From contig NZ_JBHUEE010000001.1 in the NCBI RefSeq assembly GCF_042680605.1, positions 372,001 through 436,000 on the forward strand: a DNA stretch of 64,000 nt. Direction: 5' to 3'. The stretch is from Allobogoriella deserti (GTDB lineage: Bacteria; Actinomycetota; Actinomycetes; Actinomycetales; Actinomycetaceae). The position numbers and the translations under genes were made by a program. Below, piece by piece: positions 17,550 to 25,691 of the stretch. Each line of letters begins with the position of its first letter. Position 1 is the first letter of the stretch. The notes beneath the pieces are model-generated. The model searched no databases, had not been told where the DNA came from, and was given only the letters and a program-made list of their open reading frames with translations.

Positions 17550-18544
17550 GCGCCAGGCATGCGGCCTCGCCGGGGCGCCGCGACGAGGGCCGGGCGCAGC
17601 CCGCCGGCGGTGGCGACGGCGAGTACACGACCTACTACGGCCGCCCGGTGGTCAAGGCGCCGCCGTGGGAGGTCGACATCCCGGCGTACATGTTCGCCGG
17701 GGGGCTTGCCGCGGGCTCCTCGCTGCTCGCCGCCGGCGGCGACCTGACCGGTCGGCCGGCGCTGCGCCGAGCTGGTCGGTTGACCGCGGCCGGAGCGCTC
17801 GGCTTCTCGATGGTGGCGCTGATCCACGACCTCGGCAGGCCGGAGCGGTTCCTCAACATGCTCCGCACCATGAAGCTCACGTCACCGATGTCCGTCGGCA
17901 CGTGGATCCTGTCCCTCTACGGCGGCCCGGCGGGCCTGGCCGCCGCGAGCGAGGTGGCTCGGTGGGCCGGCCTGCGGCGCGGACCGTTCCGGCTGCTGGC
18001 CGCCCTGGACCGTCCCGCCGGCGTGGCCGCCGGGCTGACTGCACCGCCGGTGGCGGCGTACACCGCGGTGTTGCTCGCGGACACGGCGACGCCGTCGTGG
18101 CACGAGTCCTACCGGGAGCTCCCGTTCGTCTTCTGCGGCTCGGCCGCAGCCGCCGCGGGTGGTGCGGCGATGATCCTGGCCCCGGCGGACCAGGCGGGGC
18201 CGGCGCGGCGCCTCGCCGTCGGTGGCGCCGTCGCGGAGGTCGCCGCCGAACAGCGCATGGAGCGCTCGATGGGACTCACCGCCGAGCCGCTGCATCACGG
18301 CAAGGCCGGCAAGCTCATGACGGCGGCGAAGTACCTGACGGCCGGGGGCGCGGCGCTCTCGCTCCTGGCCGGCCGCTCCCGCGTGGCCGCCGTCACAGCC
18401 GGTGCCGCCCTCCTGGCCGGGTCGGCGTGCACCCGGCTCGGCATCTTCGAGGCGGGGATCGCCTCGGCCGAGGACCCGAAGTACACCGTGGTGCCGCAAC
18501 GCGAGCGACTGCGCCGCGGTCAGCCGGTGCGCTACGAGGGCTGA
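17546..18544 (+). CDS. NrfD/PsrC-like membrane subunit of formate dehydrogenase
   Basis: A 332-residue membrane protein of the NrfD (polysulfide reductase) family, starting at GTG 17546, which overlaps the fdhB stop (GTGA). After a 45-residue hydrophilic N-terminus come about eight hydrophobic segments, including PAYMFAGGLAAGSSLLAAGG and the family hallmark HDLGRPERFLNMLR. It would replace the cytochrome b subunit FdnI as quinone-linked electron acceptor; no haem-ligand pattern is expected in NrfD. The three genes fdhA, fdhB and this one form one overlapping operon with selD. Confidence 0.88.
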   Translation: MSARHAASPGRRDEGRAQPAGGGDGEYTTYYGRPVVKAPPWEVDIPAYMFAGGLAAGSSLLAAGGDLTGRPALRRAGRLTAAGALGFSMVALIHDLGRPERFLNMLRTMKLTSPMSVGTWILSLYGGPAGLAAASEVARWAGLRRGPFRLLAALDRPAGVAAGLTAPPVAAYTAVLLADTATPSWHESYRELPFVFCGSAAAAAGGAAMILAPADQAGPARRLAVGGAVAEVAAEQRMERSMGLTAEPLHHGKAGKLMTAAKYLTAGGAALSLLAGRSRVAAVTAGAALLAGSACTRLGIFEAGIASAEDPKYTVVPQRERLRRGQPVRYEG

Positions 18545-18583
18545 CCGCGCCTGCAGGAAGGGCCAGGCCTCGAGCGCGTACCC

Positions 18584-18628
18584 GAGAGGGAGGAAGCGGC
18601 GGTTCCCGGGATCCAGGTCCTCCCTCTC
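18584..18628. terminator. Hairpin after the formate dehydrogenase operon
   Basis: GAGAGGGAGGA (18584-18594) pairs perfectly with TCCTCCCTCTC (18618-18628) across a 23-nt loop. It lies 40 nt after the stop of the NrfD-like gene and in front of the convergent formaldehyde dehydrogenase gene. Confidence 0.6.
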
Positions 18629-18691
18629 AGGTGCACTCCGGTCAGGTGTAGGCCGGTCAGGTGTAGGCCGGTCAGGTGTAGGCCGGTCAGG
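18626..18691. repeat. 15-bp tandem repeat
   Basis: Three perfect copies of GTCAGGTGTAGGCCG (18641-18655, 18656-18670, 18671-18685) are preceded by a degenerate copy (18626-18640, 11 of 15 bases the same) and followed by a six-base partial copy. It lies between the convergent ends of the NrfD-like and formaldehyde dehydrogenase genes. It is not coding; function unknown. Confidence 0.9.
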
Positions 18692-18697
18692 CGTCCC

Positions 18698-19915
18698 TCA
18701 GGCGGCCGTGATCATCCCGTGCGGGTCGAGGACGAACTTCTTGGCTGCACCCTCGTCGAAGTCGGCGTAGCCCTTCGGTGCCTCGTCGAGAGAGATCGGG
18801 GTCGCGTTGACGTTCTTCGCGATCGAGACCTTGTCGTGCAGGATCGCCTGCATCAGGCCGCGGTGATACTTCATCACCGGACACTGACCGGTGGCGAACG
18901 AGTGCGACTTCGCCCAGCCGAGACCGATCCGGATGGACAGCGAGCCCTCCTGCGCGGCCGGGTCGGACGCCCCCGGGTCACCGGTGACATACAGCCCCGG
19001 GATCCCCAGGGCGCCGCCGGCACGGGTGATGTCCATGAGCGAGTTCAGCACCGTCGCGGGGTGCTCGGTCGCGGCCTCGCCACCGTGACCGCGGGCCTCG
19101 AACCCGACGGCGTCGACGCCGCAGTCGACCTCAGGGGTGCCCAGGATCTGCTCGATCTGGTCCTTCGGGTCGCCCTGGGAGACGTCGACCGTCTCGCAAC
19201 CGAAGCTCCTGGCCTGCGCCAGCCTGTCCGGATTCAGATCCCCGACGATGACGACGGCGGCGCCCAGCAGGTGGGCCGACGTCGCCGCGGCCAGTCCGAC
19301 CGGGCCGGCACCGGCCACGTACACCGTCGAGCCGACCCCGACCCCCGCGGTCACGGCGCCGTGGAAACCGGTCGGGAAAATGTCCGAGAGCATGGTCAGG
19401 TCGAGGATCTTCTCCATCGCCTGGTCCTTGTCCGGGAAAGTCAGCAGGTTCCAGTCGGCGTACGGGACCAGCACGTACTCTGCCTGCCCGCCGACCCAGC
19501 CGCCCATGTCGACGTACCCGTAGGCCGAGCCCGGACGGTCGGGGTTGACGTTGAGGCAGATCCCGGTCTGTCGTTCCTTGCAGTTGCGGCACCGGCCGCA
19601 CGCGATGTTGAACGGGACCGAGACGATGTCGCCCTGCTTGATGAACTCCACGTCGCGCCCGACCTCGACCACCTCGCCCGTGATCTCGTGGCCGAGCACC
19701 AGCCCCTCCGGTGCGGTAGTCCGGCCGCGGACCATGTGCTGGTCCGAGCCGCAGATGTTGGTCGAGACCGTCTTGAGGATGACGCCGTGATCGACGCGTC
19801 GTCCCACGTTGTCCGGATTGACGCCCGGACCGTCCTTGAGTTCGAACTCCGGGTACGGGGTGTCGATGACCTCGACCTTGCCCGGGCCTGCATAACTGAC
19901 TGCCTTGTTGGCCAC
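18698..19915 (-). CDS. Glutathione-independent formaldehyde dehydrogenase (zinc-dependent)
   Basis: A 405-residue zinc alcohol dehydrogenase of the glutathione-independent formaldehyde dehydrogenase family. Catalytic zinc ligands are Cys55 (TNICGSDQHM) and His76 (LVLGHEITG). Structural zinc ligands are Cys106, Cys109, Cys112 and Cys120. The NAD site is VAGAGPVGLAAATSAHLLGA. GTG 19915 is supported by AAGGAGG 9 nt upstream; a far longer open frame extends upstream but has no support. The enzyme oxidises formaldehyde to formate with NAD, which suits its position beside formate dehydrogenase. Confidence 0.94.
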   Translation of the reverse strand: MANKAVSYAGPGKVEVIDTPYPEFELKDGPGVNPDNVGRRVDHGVILKTVSTNICGSDQHMVRGRTTAPEGLVLGHEITGEVVEVGRDVEFIKQGDIVSVPFNIACGRCRNCKERQTGICLNVNPDRPGSAYGYVDMGGWVGGQAEYVLVPYADWNLLTFPDKDQAMEKILDLTMLSDIFPTGFHGAVTAGVGVGSTVYVAGAGPVGLAAATSAHLLGAAVVIVGDLNPDRLAQARSFGCETVDVSQGDPKDQIEQILGTPEVDCGVDAVGFEARGHGGEAATEHPATVLNSLMDITRAGGALGIPGLYVTGDPGASDPAAQEGSLSIRIGLGWAKSHSFATGQCPVMKYHRGLMQAILHDKVSIAKNVNATPISLDEAPKGYADFDEGAAKKFVLDPHGMITAA

Positions 19916-20116
19916 CGTCGAGCCTCCTTGCTGCCTGGTCGGATCGCCGGGCGTCGTCGCCCGCGATCCCACGTTCCCACGTGGGCGGTGGTCCGCAAGC
20001 GGGAACGGCGCGGCGCGGGCCCGCGCTTCCACAGCACAGGCCGAGACGGGGCGGCGCCGCGCTCGTGGCGGTGGATGAGGCATGCATCCGGCAGGAGGGC
20101 ACCCGGCGGCAGCCGA

Positions 20117-20122
20117 TAGCCT
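20117..20122 (+). promoter_or_regulatory. -10 box for leaderless truA transcript
   Basis: TAGCCT ends 6 nt before GTG 20129 with no ribosome binding site between. Confidence 0.5.
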
Positions 20123-20128
20123 CGCAGG

Positions 20129-21031
20129 GTGAGCACCAGCCCGGCCGACGACCTGGTCCGTGTCCGGCTCGACCTGGCGTACGACGGCAGCGACTTCGCC
20201 GGCTGGGCCACCCAGCCCGGCCTGCGCACGGTGCAGGGTGTCGTCGAGGACGCGCTGACCACCGTGCTGCGGCTCGACCGACCGGCGCGGCTGACCGTCG
20301 CCGGCCGCACCGACGCCGGCGTGCACGCCCGGGGCCAGGTCGCCCATGTCGACCTGCCCCGCCCGGCCTGGGACGGCGTCGTCGGGCGCAGTGACCGGCG
20401 CCCGGGTGAAGCGCTGGTGACCAAGCTGTCCGGAGTGCTCAGCCGCGGTCACCTGCCACGGGGGGCCTCCGACGTCGTCATCCACCGGGCGACCGAGGCG
20501 CCAGCGGGCTTCGACGCGCGGTTCTCCGCCGTCTGGCGCCGCTACGTCTACCGGATCGCGGACCGTCCCGAAGTGGTCGACCCCCTGCGCCGCCGGGAGG
20601 TCGTGCGGATCACCCGGCATCTCGACGTCGCCGGCATGGAGGAGTCCACGTGGGGGCTGCTCGGCGAGCACGACTTCGCCGCGTACTGCAAACCCCGCGA
20701 GGGGGCGACCACCATTCGTGAGTTGCTGGACTTCCAGTGGCGCCGCGTGCCGCCGTTCGCGCCGGACGCCGGTCTCGTCATCGCGGAGGTCCGCGCCGAC
20801 GCGTTCTGCCATTCGATGGTGCGTGCGCTCGTCGGAGCGTGCCTCGCCGTGGGGGAGGGCCGTCGATCACCCGAGTGGCCGGCTGAGGTGCTCGAGGCAG
20901 GGGTGCGCGATTCGGCCGTGACCGTCGCGCCGGCCCACGGTCTGACGCTCGAGGAGGTGGCCTACCCGGCGGACGGGGAGCTCGCGGAGCGGGCGGCGGC
21001 CGCACGGACGGTGCGCACCCTGGAGGAGTAG
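20129..21031 (+). CDS. truA: tRNA pseudouridine(38-40) synthase
   Basis: A 300-residue TruA, which modifies U38-U40 in the anticodon arm of tRNAs. The N-terminus has RLDLAYDGSDFAGWATQPGL and the catalytic aspartate is Asp62 in AGRTDAGVHA. Conserved downstream parts include RFSAVWRRYVYRI and EVRADAFCHSMVRALVGACL. In many actinobacteria truA follows rplQ directly; here the two are 16.5 kb apart. A TAGCCT box 6 nt before the GTG suggests it now has its own leaderless promoter. Confidence 0.95.
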   Translation: MSTSPADDLVRVRLDLAYDGSDFAGWATQPGLRTVQGVVEDALTTVLRLDRPARLTVAGRTDAGVHARGQVAHVDLPRPAWDGVVGRSDRRPGEALVTKLSGVLSRGHLPRGASDVVIHRATEAPAGFDARFSAVWRRYVYRIADRPEVVDPLRRREVVRITRHLDVAGMEESTWGLLGEHDFAAYCKPREGATTIRELLDFQWRRVPPFAPDAGLVIAEVRADAFCHSMVRALVGACLAVGEGRRSPEWPAEVLEAGVRDSAVTVAPAHGLTLEEVAYPADGELAERAAAARTVRTLEE

Positions 21032-21061
21032 CGGGGCGCTGCGCAGACCGCGCCGGAACGA

Positions 21062-21101
21062 GGTTGCAGGAATCGTCGATTTTTCGACGGATTCTGCAAC
21101 C
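21062..21101. terminator. Long imperfect hairpin between convergent truA and fdhD
   Basis: Arms at 21062-21079 and 21084-21101 pair through 8, 4 and 5 bp with one bulged base on each side, around a TTTT loop. The outer stem is GGTTGCAG with CTGCAACC. It lies between convergent genes and is the likely terminator for both. Confidence 0.65.
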
Positions 21102-21134
21102 GCGGTGACCGGCGCTCGGTCCACCGCGCCCCGA

Positions 21135-21986
21135 TCAGGTGCGAACGCGCTCGGAGCCCGCGTAGACGTTGACGCTGCGGCCGCGGCTGAACCCGGCCAG
21201 CAGCATGCCCGACTCGGCAGCGAGCTCCTGTGCGAGGGAGGACGGTGCGCTCACCGCGGCCAGCGCCGGGATCCCCGCCATCCGGGCCTTCTGCACGAGC
21301 TCGAAGGAGGCCCGGCCGCTCACCTGCAGGACGGTTCCGGTCAGCGGCAGGCCCCCGTCCCGCAGGGCTCGTCCGATCACCTTGTCGACCGCGTTGTGCC
21401 GTCCGACGTCCTCGGCCACGTCGAGCAGGTCCGGACGCCGGCTGTTCTGGCCGCCAGGACCGATGGCGAAGAGCCCGGCCGCGTGGGTTCCGCCGGTGGC
21501 GTCGAACGTGCGCTGTGCCTCCCGGAGCCTGTCGGGCATCGCGAGCAGCGCCGGCAGGTCAACCCGCATGGGATCGGCCGCCACGTCGAAAACGGATGTC
21601 TGGCGGACCGCGTCGATCGAGGCGGTGCCGCAGACCCCGCACGAGCTCGAGGTGTACACCTGGCGGGCCCGCGCCGGATCGGGAGGCGTCACGCCCGCGG
21701 CGAGCCGTACGTCCACAATGTTGAAGCTTGCCGTGCCGTCCGGGTTTACCCCGGGGCCGTAGCCGATCTCGGCGATGTCGTCGCGGCCGGTGACGACTCC
21801 CTCCGAGACAAGGAAACCCGCCACCAGGTCGAAATCGCGGCCGGGTGTGCGCATCGTGACGCTCCACGCGCGCCCCTCCAGCCGGATCTCCAGCGGTTCC
21901 TCGCCGGCGAGCCGGTCCGGGCGCCGGCGCGGCTCGGCGTCCAGGGACAGCCGCAGCACCGGCCGGCGCTGAGTCACACGGGCCAT
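21135..21986 (-). CDS. fdhD: Formate dehydrogenase accessory sulfurtransferase FdhD
   Basis: A 283-residue FdhD, which moves sulfur from a cysteine desulfurase to the molybdenum cofactor of formate dehydrogenase and is needed for its activity. The hallmark SSSCGVCGTASID holds the two reactive cysteines (Cys116 and Cys119). The conserved region RTPGRDFDLVAGFLVSEG and the C-terminal GRHNAVDKVIGRAL are present. It lies 4.6 kb from fdhA, across truA, and would serve that enzyme. Confidence 0.94.
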   Translation of the reverse strand: MARVTQRRPVLRLSLDAEPRRRPDRLAGEEPLEIRLEGRAWSVTMRTPGRDFDLVAGFLVSEGVVTGRDDIAEIGYGPGVNPDGTASFNIVDVRLAAGVTPPDPARARQVYTSSSCGVCGTASIDAVRQTSVFDVAADPMRVDLPALLAMPDRLREAQRTFDATGGTHAAGLFAIGPGGQNSRRPDLLDVAEDVGRHNAVDKVIGRALRDGGLPLTGTVLQVSGRASFELVQKARMAGIPALAAVSAPSSLAQELAAESGMLLAGFSRGRSVNVYAGSERVRT

Positions 21987-22028
21987 GGGCCCATCCTGCC
22001 CCCTCCGCGCGGCCGAGGTGAGTTCGGC

Positions 22029-22269
22029 CTGCGCTGCGGCCGAGATGCTCGTTCCTCGCCCTCAACCTTCGCTGCGCGGCTCGTCGGGCTCGGGTGGGAT
22101 GGTCGCCCTCCTCGCGCTGCGCTGCGGCCGAGATGCTCGTTCCTCGCCCTCAACCTCCGCTGCGCGGCTCGTCGGGCTCGGGTGGGATGGTCGCCCTCCT
22201 CGCGCTGCGCTGCGGCCGAGATGCTCGTTCCTCGCCCTCAACCTCCGCTGCGCGGCTCGTCGGGCTCGG
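22029..22269. repeat. 88-bp tandem repeat, 2.7 copies, anchored on a stop codon
   Basis: The words GAGATGCTCGTTCCTCGCCC recur at 22042, 22130 and 22218, an exact 88-bp period, with one base difference between copies in most of the unit. The rightmost copy contains the last codons and stop of the DUF5709-like gene on the minus strand (reading PDEPRSGG then stop), so each further copy repeats that gene end. The array fills the gap to fdhD. Confidence 0.93.
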
Positions 22270-22795
22270 CGGTGCCGCCCTCGTCGATAGCGACGTCCCC
22301 GCCGGGCTCGTCCTCGATCGCCATGGCCGACTCCTCGGGGCCGAACCTCGCGCCGGCGGCCCCGACGTCCGACCCGTAGACGTCCTGCGCCTCACCGGGC
22401 AGATCCGTGGGGTCGTCGTCGTCCGGTTCCGCCACGATCCGCCCGGCCGCGGTGTCCGTCGCACCGTCGGGAGCCTGCTCACCCGACGGCCCCGGCGCCG
22501 CGTACGGCGAGGCATCCGGGTCCCCCTCGGAGGTCGGCTCGTCCTCCCACACGTCCGGCTCCTCACGAGCGAGCCGGTCGTCGTGCGTCTCACCCTCACG
22601 CTGGCCGGACTCGGTGAGGTCCATCCCGGCGAGCGGATCGTCGTCGGGGGCAGTGATGCCCTCGTCGAGTACATCCTCCGAGGGACGGTCGACGAGCTCG
22701 TCGTCCTCGCCCGGCTGCCAGGACTGGTCCGGGACGTACTGGTCCTCGCCGGGACCGGTGGGCTGCGGCGTCGGCTCGGTGTGGTCGGTGCTCAT
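22238..22795 (-). CDS. DUF5709-like acidic hypothetical protein
   Basis: A 185-residue hydrophilic, strongly acidic protein from ATG 22795 (MSTDHTEPTPQ). The N-terminal region DQYVPDQSWQPGEDDELV and the pattern DVLDEGITAPDDDPLAG, followed by LAREEPDVWE, match what I know of the actinobacterial DUF5709 family. It has no signal peptide or membrane segment and no known function. The ATG overlaps the stop of the MerR-type gene (ATGA), so they are coupled. The last eight codons belong to an 88-bp tandem repeat. Confidence 0.7.
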   Translation of the reverse strand: MSTDHTEPTPQPTGPGEDQYVPDQSWQPGEDDELVDRPSEDVLDEGITAPDDDPLAGMDLTESGQREGETHDDRLAREEPDVWEDEPTSEGDPDASPYAAPGPSGEQAPDGATDTAAGRIVAEPDDDDPTDLPGEAQDVYGSDVGAAGARFGPEESAMAIEDEPGGDVAIDEGGTAEPDEPRSGG

Positions 22796-23652
22796 GGCAC
22801 CAGGCTGGCCCGTCCCCGAGTGCTTCGCATCCCGGAGCCGGGACGGCGCTGTGCCGGGCTCACCGGCTGCTGCAACTCGATGACCCAATCCTGCTGATCA
22901 TCGGACTCGGCGCGGACGTACAGCTCCCGGTTCGGTCCCGACGGATGCAGTCCGCGGGCCTGGATCTCGGCGTGGATCGCCTGCCACGTCGCCCCGATTC
23001 CGGCCACGGGCCCGAGGTGCACCCCGCAGATCGCCCGTTCCACGGCGGGGAGCTCGACGATCTCGAACTCGGCACGGGGCTCGCCGGAGTACTCATACCC
23101 CGCAGTGACACGCGGGGCGGGGCCTTCCATCTCGTAGTACGCGATCGGTGTCTCCAAGGCGCCGCAGACCTCCCCGACGAGCGCGGCGACGCCGTCGAAC
23201 AGATCCCCGACCACCCCGACGAACTCGGACCCTTCGGAGACGGCGGCACTGCGGGCGGCCAGGCGAACGGCAGGCAACGGTTTCTCGACGACGTCGATGC
23301 GGGTCATGGACCGCTCCTTCTCGATCAGGTGGAGCCGCCGTTCCACGTCGGCGAGCCGCGCGGCGGCGCGCTCGTGTTCACGTTCGACCTCGGCACGCCG
23401 CTCCCGCAGCAGGGCGGTCAGCCGGTCCGGACCGATCCCGTCCTCCAGCGCGAGGGCGATGTCATCGAGACCGAATCCGAGCTGACGCAACGCCACGATC
23501 CGGTGCAGGCGTGCGAGCTGCGAGGGGTCGTATGAGCGGTAGCCGGTGCGGGCGTCGACGTGGGCGGGCACGAGAAGACCGGCCGCGTCCCAGTGCCGCA
23601 ACATGCGGTGGGAGACCTGACCGATCTGCGCGAACGCTCCGATGGACAACAC
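22792..23652 (-). CDS. MerR family regulator with GyrI-like effector domain
   Basis: A 286-residue MerR/BmrR-type regulator. The DNA-binding domain starts LSIGAFAQIGQVSHRMLRHW and continues ARTGYRSYDPSQLARLHRI. A coiled coil follows (about 75-115), then a GyrI-like small-molecule domain with EFEIVELPAVERAICGVHLG. The GTG at 23652 is chosen because MerR proteins begin at this point and because a MerR-type operator lies just upstream; ATG 23703 would place the operator inside the gene. It overlaps the DUF5709-like gene and is divergent from the ABC-F gene, so multidrug sensing is plausible. Confidence 0.88.
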   Translation of the reverse strand: MLSIGAFAQIGQVSHRMLRHWDAAGLLVPAHVDARTGYRSYDPSQLARLHRIVALRQLGFGLDDIALALEDGIGPDRLTALLRERRAEVEREHERAAARLADVERRLHLIEKERSMTRIDVVEKPLPAVRLAARSAAVSEGSEFVGVVGDLFDGVAALVGEVCGALETPIAYYEMEGPAPRVTAGYEYSGEPRAEFEIVELPAVERAICGVHLGPVAGIGATWQAIHAEIQARGLHPSGPNRELYVRAESDDQQDWVIELQQPVSPAQRRPGSGMRSTRGRASLVP

Positions 23653-23668
23653 GATGTCCGTTCTCCCG

Positions 23669-23690
23669 TCTGCCACGGTGTCAGAGTCAA
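23669..23690 (-). promoter_or_regulatory. MerR-type promoter/operator
   Basis: On the minus strand TTGACT (23690-23685) is a -35 element followed by TCTGACACCGTGGCAGA, an inverted repeat with one mismatch around a central base. Dyads lying between -35 and -10 are typical MerR family targets, so this is probably the regulator's own operator. Confidence 0.6.
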
Positions 23691-23778
23691 GTCCTGGACC
23701 CATTGTCCGCCCGGGCACAGTCCGGGCCCGGCCGAAATCCGATGGACGCGCCCGGGCGTGGCCAGGTGAGGTGAGGGC

Positions 23779-25458
23779 GTGGCTCACCTGGACCTCGCCG
23801 GCATCGGCTACGACCTTCCCGACGGGCGAGGGCTGTTGTCCGATGTCTCCCTCCGCGTCGGCGACGGCGACCGGGTGGCACTCGTCGGTCCCAACGGAGC
23901 CGGCAAGACGACGTTGCTGCGCATCGCGACGGGGGAGCTCACCCCGCACCGAGGAGCGGTGACGCGCAGTGGCACCGTCGCCGTCATGGACCAGCTCGTC
24001 GGGCGCACACGCGGCGGCCACTCCGTGCGCGACCTCCTGGTCGAGCACGCACCCTCGCGGCTGCGCGAGGTCGCCGAACGACTCGCCACGGCCGAGCTCG
24101 CGGTCATGACCGACGACGACGAGCCCGCCCAGCTGGCGTACGCCCAGGCGCTGGCGGACTGGGCGGAGGTCGGTGGGTACGCCGCCGAGGCGGAGTGGGA
24201 CGAGATCACTCACGCCGTGCTCGCCCAGCCGTACGAACGCGCCCAGCACCGCGCGGTCACCTCACTCTCCGGCGGAGAGGCCAAACGCATCGTGCTGTCC
24301 GCGCTGCTGCGCTCACCCGCTGAGCTGCTCGTCCTCGACGAACCGGACAACTCGCTCGACGTCCCCACCAAACGCTGGCTCGAGGATCAGCTGCGGGCCA
24401 GTGACAAAGGCGTGCTCTTCATCAGTCACGATCGCGAACTGCTCGCCCGGACCGCGACCCAGATCGCCTCGCTCGAACCGGGAGCCCCGGGGTCGACCGC
24501 GTGGGTGCACACCGGATCGTTCGCGACGTTCCCGCAGGCCCGTGCCGAACGGATGAGCAGACTCGAGGAACTGCGCCGTCGCTGGGACGAGGAGCACGCC
24601 AAGCTCCGGCAGCTCGTCGCGATGTACAAGCAGAAGGCCGCCTACAACTCGGACATGGCGGCACGGCTCCAGGCCGCTCGGACCCGCCTCGCGAAATTCG
24701 AGGAGGCCGGGCCACCGCAGGCGGTGACCCTCGAGCAGCATGTGGACATGCGGCTGCGGGGCGGACGGACCGGGAAGCGGGCGATCGTCTGCGAGAGGCT
24801 CGCCCTGGAGGGTCTGACTCAGCCGTTCGACCTCGAGGTCTGGTTCGGCGAACGCCTCGCCGTGCTGGGAGCCAACGGCACCGGCAAGTCGCACCTGCTG
24901 CGGCTGCTGGCCGCCGGGGGGAGTGACCCCGAGCCGGAGCACGCACCGGCTGACGGGCGAGCTGTCGACCCGGTCCCGCACACCGGGCTCGCACGCCTCG
25001 GTGCGCGGGTGCGGCCGGGCTGGTTCTCCCAGTCGCACGTCCGCGAGGACCTGACCGGGCGCACGTTGCTGGAGGTGCTGCATCGCGGAGAGGGCGGCCG
25101 GCCCGGCATGGGGCGTGAGCAGGCCGGGCGGGTGCTCGACCGGTACGGCCTCGCCCGGTCCGCGGAGCAACAAATCGGAACGCTCTCCGGCGGACAGGCT
25201 GCGCGCCTGCAGATCCTCCTCCTCGAACTCTCCGGCGCCACGCTACTGCTGCTGGACGAACCGACCGATAACCTCGACCTGCACTCGGCCGAGGCGCTGG
25301 AGTCTGCGCTCACCACCTTCGAGGGGACGGTGGTCGCAGTCACCCATGACCGCTGGTTCACCCGGTCCTTCGACCGCTTCCTCCAGGTGCGGGCGGACGG
25401 GACCGTCGTCGAGACGCCAGAACCGGCCTGGGAGGACGACGGCGTCCGGTCCCGGTGA
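23779..25458 (+). CDS. ABC-F family ATPase (ribosome-acting type)
   Basis: A 559-residue protein with two ABC ATPase domains and no membrane segments. The first has GPNGAGKT (about 37-44), LSGGEAKRIVLSALL and LLVLDEPDNSLD. The second has LGANGTGKSH, LSGGQAARLQILLLELSG and LLLLDEPTDNLD. The linker between them (about 255-310) is helical and charged, as in ribosome-binding ABC-F proteins. Members include antibiotic-resistance factors and translation factors. The gene is divergent from a MerR/GyrI regulator, which favours drug-inducible ribosome protection, but that is inference. Confidence 0.9.
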   Translation: MAHLDLAGIGYDLPDGRGLLSDVSLRVGDGDRVALVGPNGAGKTTLLRIATGELTPHRGAVTRSGTVAVMDQLVGRTRGGHSVRDLLVEHAPSRLREVAERLATAELAVMTDDDEPAQLAYAQALADWAEVGGYAAEAEWDEITHAVLAQPYERAQHRAVTSLSGGEAKRIVLSALLRSPAELLVLDEPDNSLDVPTKRWLEDQLRASDKGVLFISHDRELLARTATQIASLEPGAPGSTAWVHTGSFATFPQARAERMSRLEELRRRWDEEHAKLRQLVAMYKQKAAYNSDMAARLQAARTRLAKFEEAGPPQAVTLEQHVDMRLRGGRTGKRAIVCERLALEGLTQPFDLEVWFGERLAVLGANGTGKSHLLRLLAAGGSDPEPEHAPADGRAVDPVPHTGLARLGARVRPGWFSQSHVREDLTGRTLLEVLHRGEGGRPGMGREQAGRVLDRYGLARSAEQQIGTLSGGQAARLQILLLELSGATLLLLDEPTDNLDLHSAEALESALTTFEGTVVAVTHDRWFTRSFDRFLQVRADGTVVETPEPAWEDDGVRSR

Positions 25459-25534
25459 GTCGGCGCGAAGGGACGTGGCGGGTTTCACGATCCGCGGCCA
25501 CCGGCGGTCCTTTGCCCGCGGGACCGGCGCCAGG

Positions 25535-25540
25535 TACCCT
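25535..25540 (+). promoter_or_regulatory. Promoter of the rplM-rpsI operon
   Basis: TACCCT (-10) is preceded by TTTGCC at 25511-25516 with an 18-nt spacer. It leaves a leader of about 145 nt before rplM with several GC-rich inverted words, where autoregulation could act. No known leader motif is recognisable by eye. Confidence 0.5.
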
Positions 25541-25691
25541 GAGTGGCGTTGCGCGATCCCGCGTGCGCTCGCCGGTGCCTCCCACTCGCCGGTTCTCGAG
25601 CGCGGTCGAGAGCGACGAGCAACACTGACCATCGGTTGCAGCGCGGCCATCGCTGCACCGCAGGAACGCTGAAGAAACGAAGGCTACGCCC

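Noticed and set aside
18586..18760. Small coding gene across the 15-bp repeat (frame reading VGRSG repeats)
   Set aside because: The frame is created by the repeat itself, lacks a ribosome site and overlaps the end of the formaldehyde dehydrogenase gene.
22029..22269. CRISPR array at the 88-bp repeat
   Set aside because: Units abut with no unique spacers, the repeat is too long and there are no cas genes.
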